Assembly (NCBI GenBank): GCA_013398295.1
Contig: VZSF01000859.1
Location: forward strand, 1-64,000
Length of the DNA stretch: 64,000 nucleotides
Direction of reading: 5' to 3'
Source: Chionis minor
Taxonomy: Eukaryota; Chordata; Aves; Charadriiformes; Chionididae
Below, in pieces: positions 36,939-50,800 of this stretch (the first letter of the stretch is position 1; every line of letters starts with the position of its first letter). A program made the position numbers and the translations under genes. The notes beneath the pieces were generated by a model that saw only the letters and a program-made list of their open reading frames with translations, searched no databases and was not told the origin of the DNA.

Positions 36939-39381
36939 TTAAGATGGACTACTTTTATTGGTGAAAACAGAGTCTTTGTATTATGCTCTTATTTATTGAG
37001 TAGTTATTAAGGAGTCCTTTGCCAGCTATGTTCAGGAGAATGCCTCTTTTACATAGAGATGAAGCTGGGAAAGCTACGTGGAAAATAAATATGTTGATCT
37101 TGTGACCTAAGCTTTTGTTTGGTTCCTTGTGAATAGGAGCCCCGTGAAATGACTGGTGTGAACCTGGCTGCAAAGAGGAGGAAGACGACCCCAGGGCATT
37201 TTGCCCTTAGCCTGCAGGGGTGGGAGACAGTAGGTTTTTCCTGACTGAGAACTGTCTTCTGCCTCCCTAGACTGGATTTTGTTGTTCTGTATTGTCTCTG
37301 GAATAGGCAGCTGTTTCTTGGGTTTTTAGATGCTGCTCCAATAGCCCCAGAAGGTGTGGGCAATCCTAGCACACGTGGGAGACAGATGTCCTGTCACTCT
37401 TTGCTCTTACCAGCCCTTGCTCTGCTGAAGTTTGCAAGGACTGAGGGTGCTGGGCATGCTGCTGCTGGTCAGAGGGATTTTTTTTTTTTGTGTCTTGTGA
37501 CACGATTTTGGTGCTACATGTAACTGCTTCAAATGACCAAGAATAGGCCTAGCATGGGCAAAGTTTGTTGCTATTATGACATTTCAGAATAGGACAATTC
37601 CTTCCATCCTCCAGGAAGAGGTCTTGTGGTCAACAGTGTCTGTGCTGGCATGTGAGGTGGTGTGTAGGGGTGTTTCCTGGTCTCATCTTGCTGGTATTGG
37701 TCCAGCAGTAACACCTGGAGAAGAACAGGCAGGTGGTGGCTTCAATTAGCCCTTCCAGGTCTGTGCATTTGCAAGCTAGTGCTGATGAATTTGAGTTGCT
37801 GATGCTGTGTCTGTTCAAGGGCAAGAAAGGGTCTTTGATAACTTGAGCTGTCAGTCTGCCTGTTTTAGCCACTTTTATTTTGAGTAACTTTTAAATTTTC
37901 TCTCCAAGTTTCTTACAAGAGACACATGGTTGTGATTTTTCTTCCAGAATGAAAGAAAAGAAAGGGAGTAGGAGACATTCCTCAGAAATATTATCATTAA
38001 ATTCACTAAGTCACTAAAGAAAAATAGAAGGAAATAGCCCCATGAGCGAGTCCAGATTACCTTCCCCTACTGTGATACGCCGTTTTTCATCCTACTTCTT
38101 TGGTACTGTCTTTTATGTGCTTAAGGTTAAAACACTTGCTAGCATAGATGTAGTGTCAGCACTGCCTAGCAAAAGCAGTTTATACCTGCCAAACCCACTA
38201 CTATTAAAGTCATTTACATTGGATTGCTAAACAAAAGCAGTTATGTCATCAAAAGCTCGGTTAGATTGCTGTAACTGCATTTAAACAAGAGCTGTTGATA
38301 ACGTAGGAACATTGCCAAAAAGTCTATCTCTAAATAGCACTGCTACAAAGACAGGAATTTTCCAAAGTTGACCTGAAATGAAAGATTCCCCTATAGGCAT
38401 GTGTGTTTGCATATCCATTTGTCTGTCTATCTCCATGTATATATGTGTGTGTATATGTGGGTGTCAGAAAAACAAGGATTCCTAAGCTGCTGCTTTTCTG
38501 ATTTGAAAAAAGTAGTTTACTTTTTTTCCCCCTCTTTTTTGGAAAAAGGTCAAAAAGACACTTTGCATTCAGTTTGTCTGACTTGGTGTAATCTTATCTA
38601 GAAGTGAAGCATTGGGCATCCCTCTGCTAACCAAGAGAAAGCAAGAAGCGCTTCCGGGAGTAAGTTGCCTATCGTTTGTTTTAGGAAGGCTAGCTAGTCT
38701 TCCCATTAACCACAGAAGGGGCCCAAATAACATTTTAATGGCCAATATCAGGTGTGATGTACCTCCTTCCAATTAACTTTCTAATGAATCCAATGGATGT
38801 GAAAAATAAGGAGACCTTGAGCTAATGCCAGACTTCTCCTTGCACTGGAGGGAGTCCTGCTGGCAGGCTGCAGTGGTCGGGAGCCAGGCTGGGCTGCTGG
38901 GAGCCGCTCCTCCGTGGCCGGGAGCGGAACGGCTGCTGGGTGTGGGCTGGGATCTCTCTGTGCTTTGCTGCTGAGGGTGGTGTGGACCTCTCCAAAGCGA
39001 ACAGTAAGCCTGTCCCCAGTTCTTCAGGATTCAGCACCTGCTAAAATGCCCAGTGCTTTTGTTTGCTCCGCTTTCTCCCTGACGCAGGAAGGAGCCCATC
39101 TCTGCAAGGCTGCAGCTGTTCCTCTGAAGGAACCAGGCAGTCTGTATCTCTTCTGTCATTGGGACCAGCTTCCTCCTGAAGTCACTGAAAATCTACTTGT
39201 TCCTGAAAATCCTGTAGCAGTGGTAGTAGATCCAGCAGCCAGCTGAAAGATATCTGCAAGCATTGGATCACACTGAGCCTCTCTGTTAACTAGCAAAAAA
39301 ATATCTTGAGTGTTTGGTCTCTGTTTCATTTACTGGTTTTGAAGCCTGTGGTGCTTTGTACTTTCTCACAAGGTGTGACAG
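36939..39381. other. Unique DNA with a TG-rich microsatellite
   Basis: No gene is recognised. An imperfect TG/TA/TC-rich run lies at about 38400-38465. The 38.82-39.25 kb patch is GC-richer with several CpGs and leaves a 110-codon plus frame open without a known domain. Confidence 0.5.
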
Positions 39382-39593
39382 TCACTCATGAATGTCACTT
39401 ATATCTTCTTGTGCCAGAAACCATGCAGCACCTCGTTTTGTGAGCTCAAAAGCCTTTGCAGCAAGAGTCTTTACTTTTCTTTGTACCATAGCTGTGAACA
39501 TTGTGAATTTAGGAATGCTTTTTTCAAAGGCCAGGGCACATGCTAACTCCACAGAGGTCGGGTTTAAAAACACAGCATTTGTTACTCCAGGCA
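39382..39593 (-). other. Orphan exon-like coding frame, minus strand (unverified)
   Basis: On the minus strand an acceptor-like CACAATTCCTTTCAG is followed at 39593 by an open frame that begins PGVTNAVFLNPTSVELACAL. It passes a basic stretch (MVQRKVKTLAAKAFELTKRG) and ends in an acidic tail (AQEDISDIHE) at a TGA. Upstream the same frame is closed by a TGA about 8 codons before the acceptor, as expected for an exon start. Alternating hydrophobic and charged residues make this the most protein-like stretch in the window. I cannot name a family. It could be a terminal coding exon, a fragment of a processed pseudogene, or chance. The plus-strand frame over the same bases (39392-39832, 146 codons) is the rival reading. 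No AATAAA is seen on the minus strand in the next 650 bp, only an ATTAAA near 38734. Confidence 0.22.
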
Positions 39594-40182
39594 CTGAAAG
39601 GAATTGTGTGGCTCTGTGTCATCCTGGGGTTTTTGTGTTGATTTTTATCAGATTTCACAAATACCCGCTAACTTTTCCCACTATGTTAGCCTTAGAGGGC
39701 GGGAATGATTTTGCTTTGTTTTGCGTGTTTCTTGATAGAAGACCCATGGCTCAGAGAATGAAAGGAACAGCACAACTGATGAATGGAAAATTTATGAACA
39801 GAAAATCCGACCAAGCTGTTTTAATCAGTTGATGATGAAATTATCTGTGAATGTGTATTTTCACTGTTTGACCAGTTTTATATATGGCTCAATAATATTC
39901 ATCATAGAAAATCTCTTCTGTTCCCCCTTGTCAGCTGCTAAATAAATTACTGAGGAATAATTTCTTGTTGTTCAGACAGATCTATACCGCACAGGGGTGT
40001 CTGGATTCTGCTGTCAAAATGTAGTCCATTTTGTAGCTTTGCATCCAGTGTATGTATGTGTGTTTCTGAAGTTTGAAAGACTTTGACCCCATGTCTTTAA
40101 GTTCCTCTGCAGACTCACAAAAATGTATTTGCCTCTGCTCATAATTTTTTCCCCTTCTTCAAAAATTAAGTATAGGAGTAAT

Positions 40183-40203
40183 TGTGTGTGTGTGTGCGTG
40201 TGT
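40183..40203 (+). repeat. (TG)n microsatellite
   Basis: A TG dinucleotide run with one CG interruption. Confidence 0.9.
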
Positions 40204-43200
40204 CCCCTCCAGTCCCCCAAGCAGACTGCCAAGGTCTTCAGCCCTGTAATATTCCTAGAGACCTGAGATCAGATCTTAATAAAAATCACTGGTTTGCTTC
40301 AGGACTGGGACTGGCTTAGAGCTTCTGAAAATTAGAGGGGAAAACTAAGTTTTTTCTGGTAGTGAAGCAAGACAAAACCAAATTCCTTTGTCCTCTGCTG
40401 AAGGTGGTGAAATTCAGTTTTGTGCCGGCAGTGGTTCCTCTGGGTGCTGGCTTCTTTGCCGGTCTCTTAAGATTCAGTGTCAAGGATAAGGGATGCATTT
40501 GTCAAATGCTGGCCGTCTTTTCCCCTCCCCTGCTGAGTTTGTGTGCAAAGCCCAGAAGATAGCATCATCGTTTAAGTTGCACAGATGCTAAAGCTGTCAG
40601 TGCCCATCACTGGTTCCAGGAACTTGCTTGGTCTCAGTCAAAGCTGCTGAAGGATGGTGGTAGGGTGGATGCTGCTGAGACAAGGTGAGTTGAACCACGT
40701 AGACAGAGACTTAGGAGATGATTCTCAATTGATCAAGGCTGTATTTAAGGAGTAATTTTACATATGTAAACCTTGTTGGTGACCAGCAAATGGCATTAAG
40801 TTAAATTCTGTGAGCTTCTTTTATGGTATGTATAGATCCAATGAATTATGTATTTGCTTTAGGATTAGACTACAGAACCAGAAAAAAACAACTTTGCTGA
40901 CCCAGACTCTCAGCCATTCTGGCTCTGGAGGGCAATTGTAAAGTAACTATTGTTTATAATAATTTGCCCTACTTGGTTCCTTTTACTATGGAAAAGTCAT
41001 TCTCGGCTTTACTTAATATTCACTCCTTCCCCCTCCCCCCTGCTTTTTTTTAGGTAGAGAGGCCAATTTTAATCATGAATTACAAAGGGAGAAAATCTGC
41101 CTCTGAAGAAAAGTCTGTTTTAAAATAAGGTAGAAACTTAAGCTAAGTCTTTGTAACAGACACTTTCAATATCTTCTGAAAATAAAATGCACGAAAAGAG
41201 AATTTGGTTTCTAAATGTACAATATAGAAAATACTGAGAGCTGATTAAAATACTTACAAAGAAATGTTACTTGACAAACGTACTACATTAGCCATAGTCT
41301 CTGTGAAATCTGCATTGTAATGTTTTTATAAAATGGGCTTTGAGGTATGATACATTATACTCCTGTCAGTGGTCAGAAATCTCAATAAACTGCAAAGGAT
41401 TACACAGTTCAAGTGAATGAATCCATAAAACAAGTTCTTAGCTTTCAACTCCTGGCTATTTGATATTCAGCCATAACTGCCTTGTAACTAAAAATGCACA
41501 AGGAGGAGTGAAAAGCTCTAAACTTGCACAGGATTTTAGGTATGTATTCATAATTAGGTATTTTGGATCATCTTAAAGAAAAAGATACAGCCTGGTATTT
41601 TGCATCTTCCACAAAACATTGTATACATGCTTTGTTCACTCTCTACAGGAAATCAGTTATAATCCATATCAAATAGCTATGGGCAGCGTTATAAAAATCC
41701 AATTTATGGTTGAATTTCTTGGTAATATTGACATAAAATTACTTAGGATGTTTTAGAGAGAGACATTTTTAGAGGGTGTATGTTTGGCATACTGGCTGCA
41801 TACGATATGAAGGATACTGTGTATTCAGTCACAAGGTAGCAGGTAACCACACTCTATTCAAGGGCAAAAGAAGGGCAATATTTGTCATCGCTAATTATTG
41901 TCCCTAGCAAGTCTATATCCTTTATCCAAGGGGAATGCATTGACCATAAAAACTTGCAGAAGTAAAACTCAAGTGGTTTGTTCGTGTCACCAGAATTCCA
42001 AGATAAATGTTATAAAAGGGATCAGCCATCATGTATTATATATCTACAGACAGCGCACATTTTTCTCCCACTCTACTTCAGGACTGAGACTTCTTTAGAT
42101 GACAGTTATGGAAAACCTGAAGTGCCTGGAATGTGCAAAAATAGAAAGTTCCAAATGCATTTAATAAAAGTTTAATTTGTGAGTTATATCAGCATAGAAA
42201 TAACTATTGATGGGTGAAACCCAAAGGTGCATCAGTTCAGACAAAGCTCTATATATGAACTTTTTAAAGATTTCAGTCTTTCTTGTGGTGTAGGCTTTAT
42301 ATCACTTTCATTCCTCCTTCCTTACCCTGTTCCTCCATGTGTTTTTAATGCCTAAATTAACCTGCTTGTTCACAGCAAATCTTAACATGCCTTCTTTCTT
42401 ATTAGTGTTTCAAACAGGTTATCTTTTATATCAATATGCTCTGGGGGTGTAATGTGCTTGGATAGCCTTTTTTCTTCCTCTCTCTCCCCTTGTGGATTTT
42501 GGCAAGGGTCTTCTGTACAGATCTCATGTCTTTCTTTGACTCCATTGCTATATTTCTGAGGTGGTTCTTTCCCCAGACTTTTATTTGTCTGTGCAGGATT
42601 TTATCACAGCGCTTTTGCAGACCTCTCAGGACTCAGCTTGAACTTCCTGCAGGTTTTGGCTTGTATTTCTGTTACAGCAGGGAAATCCTATCAATCACTA
42701 ATCAACCCCAAGTCTTGATGATCAGTGTGGGGCTCTTACAGGTTTGCAAAGCTTAAACAAAAACCGTTGATATCAACAACACTCCATGGCCTGTGTTGTT
42801 CCCTTGTTTCTCTCAAAGGCTCCCGCATCAGTGGCCATTGTGTATAGACAAGCAGAACCAAATCTTGGTCAATAGAGTGCAGCAAGTACTGGAGAGTAAA
42901 ATGGAGGATTACTATTACAGCCATATTCTGAAGATAAGTAGCAAGAAAATTGAACTGGGTGGAAAAACAGAATTCTGTCATGTATCCATTGTACTGGCAT
43001 CATTAGAAGAGGTGGTTTTGTGTTGGTTTTTTTTTTTTTTTCCTGGATAATGCAGTGCTTTTGTATGGTTTTTTTCATGTTATTTACCTTTAGAGGTGTT
43101 CTGCAAGGGATAGGATTGTGAATAGATTGCTTGTAAGTAACAGCTACAAGTTCTATTATTTCTAAGCTCAACAGGAAACATTCCCTTATTATTTCTTCAA

Positions 43201-44491
43201 GTTGTGACTGAAGAGCCATAGACAGAGCTGCTGTTTACTAAAAAAATTATTTTATTAGCTCTGGTGACAGCAGCAAATCACCTTTTAAGAGAGGCAATTT
43301 CTTCTCCTATTGGACCTGATCTTGATGTTTGCTGTGGTGTAAATCGGGAGTAACCCACAGAAGCTTGTCCATTTGCACTGAATATGAAAGTCGAACAAGT
43401 GAGGTAAGAGCTGTGTTTGCTGGATCTGAGAAAGTAATTCTCAGGCCTCTGGTACTACTTATTTCTTGTCAGAGTTCATTATAATTGGTCAAGAAAAGTG
43501 TTGGGACAGTGCAGTTCTACCTGTTCAAAGTCATGCCTGTCTGAGATCGTGACTGACTTGTATATATACAAGTGCAAGCAGCAGTGTCCCCTGGGACTCT
43601 TTAGTCATGTCTGCTAACTGTACCCTAAGAAAAATGCTATCAGCTCTACAATCTTAAACTGTTGGACTTGCTCTAGAATCCAGGACCTAATTCTACTCCA
43701 GTGCAAGGGTGGCCTGGCATAACTCCCAGGATGTAAAAGGCAGTATGCTCACAAGACGGGCTGTACTAATTTGCTGAAGTTAAAAGTAGAGGCAGTGAGC
43801 AGGAAGTCAGATTCTGTGTGGGGACTGACAAGATCCAGGAGGAGCAGCTCCTCTGGCAGATGTGTAAAAAGATGAGAAATCAAATGCAGGAGAAGACTGT
43901 GTAGCAGGAGGTGGTAAAGGATGAGGGAGCCCTCAGCCCTTTACCACAGGAGCCCAAGCAAGTGCTGGGAGAGATTCCACAGAGAAGGTGACTAAACCAT
44001 GGACCTCCATGCTGCCTCAGTGGACATACTGATTCAGATCTAGATGATGTGAGGCAAATAAGAAAAAAGGGGAGGTGATTATTCCTCCCACCACCAGGTG
44101 GTGGATTCTTCTATTTCCTTCTCTAGAACAGGTGCCAGCAGGTGCCTTTGAAACATGATGATTGCTTGATAAACATTCAGAGATTTGCCTTCCTCATGTA
44201 ACTGGAAAGTTATGATGCTTGTCATGGTATGTTACAGTCATGGTCTTACAAATCTCTTCATACACACTAATAAAGATCTCCTTTATGGCTGTAGTTTTTC
44301 ATGTCTAGTATAGGAAACAGTATCTAAACAAGTAGCTTGGAAGAGTCTTGATCTCTCCTCAGTTTCCTGCGCTTATCCGTGCTCTTTCTAGTCTCATTTG
44401 CCTGTCTTGGAACCCTGTGTGTCAGCTGGACTGGGGAAGAAGGCGTTTGAGAATGTGAAGAAAGAGGAAATGCAGTATAAGAGTGAGGGGC

Positions 44492-44503
44492 GGGGGGGGG
44501 GGG
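44492..44503 (+). repeat. G12 homopolymer
   Basis: Twelve G in a row, preceded by GGGGC. Such runs are error-prone in sequencing and can form quadruplex DNA. Confidence 0.9.
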
Positions 44504-46029
44504 AAATAAGGCGGAGAATCCAGTATTGTTCATGAGCAAATACAAGGCAGGGATTAATTGAATTAATTGAATAAAAAAAAAAGCTAGCATACGTTGTTGA
44601 TGTATCATGTCAAGGGAAAAATAATTAATTAAAAATCACTTTTACACTGTTTCGAGAGATGGAGTCAGGGATAAATGTCACAAAAGAATTAAAGCTATTT
44701 ATGTAAAAAGTACATCTTGATTTTAAAAAGAATGCACTGGGAAAATGGCAAAGTGGCAGGACAGCTTTGAGGCATACTTGAACTTTTCCGATGTTTTTGG
44801 AGTATTACTTGATTATTTTTCCCTATCTGTGATTGAATGATGGAAAAAGCTCTGAAGCATAAGAATTTTTTGGTAGAATGGCTTCTAAAGGTTTCATAAA
44901 AACAGCAACCCTGTGACTAACTCTGTGATTGTTCAGATTGTCTACTTTTGATGCATTAAAAAGTTTTCCCTTGATAATTATCTCTTTCTGCTCTGACTTT
45001 ACTTTGTTTCCTTGCTATCCTAGCTTATGGACTTGCTGACAGTGAGGTTGAGGATCCACACCATGCCATGGGTATTTTGCACCGTGTTAGTGGCATGATG
45101 AAAGATTTTCCTGGGGTAATACTAAGTCAAAACAAATTGTTCCAACAGCACATTTTTTTTTTTTTGCCTAGGACTTTAGGGTCCTTTTATTCCATCCGCA
45201 TTTCTGAATCTGTTTTTGATGTTTGAAGGGAACTCTCATAACTAAATACAGTCGAAATAATTCTTCTAGCTACACTGCAAGATTTTTTTTTTCAGTGCAT
45301 GGTGGGTCTAGGATTAACTGACTGTCCAAGCATTTTCATCCAAAATCCTCTCTAAGGATGTTTCTGTTGAATATAAGCTGCCTGCCAGGCTTCCCCTTTA
45401 GAAACGGTAGCATCGTCTGTATGCTGATGGACTGGATCTGTGTTTGTTTGAGTTTGTTCTTTTTCTTGTTCTTTAAGGCCTGACTAGACCTGTTAAATTC
45501 TGTGATCTTTGCTGCTTTGATCATTCACAGGGGAAGCCCTTGGGCAAGAAAAAAATGATAAAGCTGAATGATTATGTCATATTGAAGCCTGGACTTCTGA
45601 GCAGTGTTTCTCTACTGACGGTGCCCCTAGAAAACCTTAGAGCGCTTTTCACATGAGCAGGTGCATGCATCTGTGAACGCATTCGAGAACTACCAAGTCA
45701 TGTAAAAAATAAAAAACTGCATTGTGAAATATCGCAAACTATTTTAAAATGCTGTGAAGCTTTTTTCAGATATTGCTGGCAATACAGGAAACTACAGGAA
45801 AAATTAACTTTGATTGTTGAGAACATGTGGATAGTTGTTGATATGAAGGTTTACAGATATATGTATACCTTAAGAATTATGTAAATGTTTTCTCTCAACT
45901 AAATAAGAAATCATACTTCTCAAACTACATACTGCAATATTAAGAAAAATACTTCTTCATATTTACAGTAAAGTCGAATAAGCTGAACTTGAGGAACTGA
46001 ACTTTTCTCAAAAGCAGTTATAGCTTTTG

Positions 46030-46096
46030 AAATGTTACTTTTATGTAACATTTCATGTTTTTGTCCAAGAGATTTTTATGTCCAAGAGGTTTTTAA
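46030..46096. repeat. Small hairpin and 17-bp tandem repeat
   Basis: AAATGTTAC and GTAACATTT (46030-46038 and 46045-46053) are perfect inverted arms around a 6-base loop. They are followed by GTCCAAGAG-type copies at 46063 and 46080, 17 bp apart. Confidence 0.75.
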
Positions 46097-46271
46097 AAAG
46101 TGGGGTTGGGGTAGGTGTGGGGTATCTGTTTGAAGCATCCATTAGGACTGGCTGTTCTGAAGTCCCTCTCATGTCACCTTTTTGTGTGGAGCACTGTTGA
46201 CAAATTATGAAAGATTCACTCACAGGTACAGAACAATATATGCCTGGATGCCCTACTGGCAAGGATTTGAG

Positions 46272-46286
46272 TTATATATATATATC
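46272..46286. repeat. (TA)n microsatellite
   Basis: A short TA dinucleotide run. Confidence 0.9.
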
Positions 46287-47764
46287 TTAATGGAGAGATT
46301 TCATTTCAAGCATATATTTTCTCCTCCTGATTCAGTGCAGGGTACTTCTTAGCAACTAGAGATGAATGTGAAAAATGAAGAAGTATTAGTTCTTTAATCA
46401 GCCCATCCTATTAACTCCCAGGCATTCAGTACCAGCATCTTTGAGGTGCCTGAAGAGCAGGAGAGAGGCAGGATGAGAGTTGGAGATGAATCTGAATGCT
46501 TGCCCTCAGATGAATGGTCCCAAAACACAAGGCCGGATTTTATAACAATATGCTTCCTATGAATAATGAACAGGTCTGGCTTTATGAAAAATAGCTCGAT
46601 TCAAAAAACAATTTTAAAAAATGACAGAATAACCCTTACTCACTGTAGTCTGCTAGGTAAGAAAGCAAAAAGACAGGAGCATAATATAAAGTTCTATTTG
46701 CTGACAACTAAATCAAAAAATGTCATCCCACTGGGCACACAAATACAGTTTGGAGGAAAATATACAGGTGAGGCCTGTACACTGTATCCTGTTCTTTCCC
46801 ACAAAGGGAGCTCAGTATATTTAAGGGCCTCATCTTTGTGAGTTAGTAGCGTTGTGGGCAGAAATGGTGAAATGATGCAAAGCACTGTTTATGATCTCCG
46901 TCTCCATTTCAAGCGGTGGTTAGTTTCTGTGGCTGGGTTGACTTATTTAGACAGCATTTCTGCTTCTTCACTGCACAAATGGATGTAGTGATCCTTTTTT
47001 AGCAAATACTCATTGTTTTCCATTAGCGAGATGCTGCTGTTTCTGATAGTTGGGAAGGGGGTAAATATCACAAACTCCCCTGAGACCCTGTCAGGTACTT
47101 GTGATAAACTATGTGGATTTTAGTCTTCTATGGAGGGCTCTCTAAGGAGGCCTTGTTATGAGTAATCTCTGGAGAATTAAGTATGAGAATAAGTGATCTT
47201 CGGAGAACTAGTGCAGAAACCTCCAAATCTGAAATCATGAGTGTCTGGGCCAGACAGCCTAGGTTAGTGCATCAATGCAGAAGCATGGTGGTGATGATAG
47301 ATTACATGCGTGGTAAGCGTAACTCCAGGAGGGGTGTGGAGGCAGACACACACACATGTAGGACATTTATACCAAGCTGGTTGTGATTTGATATACAATT
47401 ATTTTCATTCAGATAATCTTGTCTGTAACTGGAACCTTTGCTTTCTGTGAAGTTTCATACCAGCTACATGTGTAAGCTGTAAAGTTGAAAGCATTGGTAT
47501 CACTCATTTGCTAAAAAAAAATAATAAAATGTTTGCATGTGGGGAGACTGTGTATCGGTAACAGTTGGAAATAATACAGAAGATAATAACTAATGTTACA
47601 ATTCAGCCACAGAAGTTGCTTACGTTTCCAGAGTACAATGAATGAAAATAAACTTGAAATTCATATCAATGTTGATTATACTATAGTTAGCACCACACAA
47701 ATGGTCAAAGGCAATAAGAAGTGCATATAATTTATTCTTTTTAGTCTTTCTCCCATCCCCCCAG

Positions 47765-47811
47765 TTTACTGTTTTCCCCAGAACTATATACTGCAACAGT
47801 GGAAAAATGAG
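47765..47811 (+). other. Possible 47-bp exon (unverified)
   Basis: A very strong pyrimidine tract and acceptor (CTTTCTCCCATCCCCCCAG) ends at 47764, and GAG|GTGAGA places a donor GT at 47812. After two bases the segment reads YCFPQNYILQQWKNE without a stop. A second in-frame acceptor (TTTTCCCCAG, ending 47781) would give a 30-bp, 10-codon version. The splice signals are among the best in the window, but no protein is recognised. Confidence 0.17.
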
Positions 47812-50800
47812 GTGAGAACTTTGTTTTCTCCTGAAAGTTTCTTTTTCGTTTTCTGGATTTTTTTTTTTTTTTTATGGTGACCAAGATTTTTATGAGATTG
47901 TTGATATTCCTGTTGTCTTTAGTTGGTGCTGAAGATGTGAAACACTTCAGAAAGCAGTTTTAATTCAAAATGAAACTATTGTCTCTGAAGGCATTAGCTC
48001 AAGGGAGAACAAACTTTGTCAAAATAATGTGACATTTCCTATTTCTCCACTCTTGCTAAAACCTAAATTGAGAATCTTCCTTCTCAGTGACCTCTCACCT
48101 TTCGAAAGCTTACAGCCTCAGTTCCCTGCCTAACTATTCCACATTACAAGTTATGGCTGAAATTGTTACTTTTTTAGTAAAATATTCTTGAAAACTAAGT
48201 GTCTTGCCTGACTGTTATGTCTAGGGAAGCATGAAAATTGTAATAATAAAAAGATTTGCTCTGTATTCTTTACATTTACACTTTCAAATTCCAATTACAA
48301 AAATGGACGCTGCTGAAATGTAAACAAATACCACGTTATCTGCAGTGTCTTGTCCAACTTCAGTGACAAATTGCTTTTTAAAAAATTATAATTTCTCAGC
48401 CATTGGAAGCTTTACTCAGTGGGAAAGAATAAATATTGCATAAGTGCTTGTGATGCAGAAGGTTAGACTTGCTTCTAAAAAAACTTCCCTCTGCTCCTCT
48501 GGTTGTATTTTAACAGAACTGGAGAAGCAACCATAAGACAGAGGAGAATGTGATTTGAGAAATTTGAAGAGCAGCAGATTGGCAGTACAACTTGGACAAA
48601 ACCTGAAGTGTCTTCTGTCTGTCTCTTCCTCGATCTTAGATATGTGTAACTTAATGTGGGTTGCTGGCTATTTTTTTTTTTTTTAATTTCTAAATTTGGG
48701 CTGGCTTTTATCCCTCAGTTTGATACAGACTTTTTTTCCTTCTGTCCTTACCAATCCTGAGGTGACTAAGACCTCATTTCTGCAACTGGCAGTCCTTCTC
48801 AACCAGCGCTCTGATGCACCCACCAGAAGCCCTCTGTAGTTTGGTGGCATATGCAACATATTTTCTGCCTGCAGCATCCCTGTTGTTTGCTTTTTAATAC
48901 ATGCAATACCATTATGTGGGCACACTTGTCATCTTCTAGTGTTCACACGCTGTACTCAAGATGATAGCACCTTTCCAGCTGTCAGAAGACTTTGCTTTTC
49001 ACAAGAAGTTGTCTTGTAGTTTCTTATCTGAAGGACCTACTGGGACGTAATTATTCTGAGCAAGAACTGGGGACACATGGAATTACTGTGAAACAACATC
49101 CTTTTCTTGCACTGTTGCTGGTGATGAAGGAATGAATCACAGACCTAGTGAACACATTGAAGAACTAATGCCAACAACTGGCAAGAGCTAAGAGATGAGA
49201 ACAGACTAGTAAGAACAAAGACAAGGAGCCAAGTTTAGGCACAGTACGTAACTCAGCAGGAACACATCCAGACACTCGTACAGCAGAAACTGCACTGCAG
49301 CATGATGTTACAGGGAAATAAAACTCTTAGAGCTGTGCAAGTAATGGATTTTTCAGTTTAGTGGCCAAACTTAAGCATTGTGTGTGTGTGCATGGGAAGG
49401 CTCATGTTGACTCAATGTGCAGGGTTCTGAGGTTTTTTTGGTAACACAGAGATCTGAAGAATGTCGTTCTGTTCAGTTACAAATGCTATTGCTGCAGAAA
49501 ATGTGGTACAAAACTCAATTATCTTCTGAAGGTATTTAAACCTTTAAAAATTAGGTTATTTTCAAAATGGATGTGCTGTTCTAATTTTAAAATGTCCAAA
49601 TGCTTCCATTTCACCCTCTTCCTTCTTGCTTGAAAGTATATATCAAGTCTGGTGAAATTTGTGAGTTCTTGTCTTGGGGTACATTAGAGGGCAGAAAAAC
49701 GAAAAAGAAACTCTGTTCTTGTGTAAATTCACTGAATGAATACTTCATCATATTTATACCAAATTTCTTTTGTCTATACACCTTTTTTTTTCCCCTGAAA
49801 ATTCAACAGTACATTGCAATTAACTCATCAAACAACTGTCAAGAATTTTTTGTTTAAAAAACATTCACAGAAAACTTGTGATGTTACATTGAAGTTATAA
49901 TAGTTGGATTTTTCCATTTGAAACATGTAAAAGAATCCTCTCTCAGAAAATTGCATTTTTTCAGTAAACATGAAACATATTTATGATGACTGTGAGTATG
50001 AATTTGCTTTGTCTTCATTTAAGGATGTGTCTTCATGGGTAAAATTACTGTATGTGTAATTATATGCATACATATAATAGGGAGTGTTCTGTAATATGAC
50101 AACCCTAAAATTTAAGGAATAACATATGCGTTCTTGCCAGTGCAGTTTTTTTTATGTGGGGTCGGTATTTGTGGTCACATAACTAAAAGGTTCACATTAA
50201 GATTCCAACAAGAAGCTCCTTTCTGTGTAGTACTTCAAGGGCAGAGAAGCTTTTGCAGCCAGCCTGAGCTTCCTGCTCATTCCAGGCATCCTAGACTTGT
50301 TATAGCTGCGCTGGGATTTTCCATGTTTTCTTAGAAGAATACGTGTTGCCACTCTGGCAGCAGTATGAACTTTGGCTAATGATGTTTATGTATTTTTATT
50401 TTTTTTTTAAACTGAGTCAGGCAAACAAGGGAAGCAAAATGTTTAACAGGTCCAGAAGTCTGGAGGCATTTCTTCTTGCAGCGCTGAAGATTGCTCTGAA
50501 ACTGTCTTGGGGATGGGGAGGAAGGGCAGCATGACATTATAACAGAAAAGGGTTCTACCTATCAAAGAACTGTTTTCTTTACCATAAAGCCATGTAACTG
50601 TTAGGTTTCTTGTTTCTGTATGATTGCCTTAGATTGGGAGACTGCAGGCAATGAGAAGGTGTGATGCAACAGCTCTACTGTGATGATTGTTTTAATTAAT
50701 CTCCATTTGCAGTCACCCAGCTGCAGACCATAATAACATTACAATATTTTTATAAGGACAGGAGCTTTCACCTGGGATGCTTATGCTCTGCACTCTGTTT

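Larger units (their letters stand above)
39594..47764. other. Unique AT-rich DNA with simple repeats
   Basis: No gene is recognised. It contains (TG)n at 40183-40203, a perfect 16-bp palindrome at 43557-43572, a G12 run at 44492-44503, a small hairpin plus 17-bp tandem repeat at 46030-46096, and (TA)n at 46272-46286. Confidence 0.5.

Noticed and set aside
39392..39832. 146-codon plus-strand frame
   Set aside because: It has no splice or promoter context and no family match. The opposite strand gives a more exon-like reading over the shared part.
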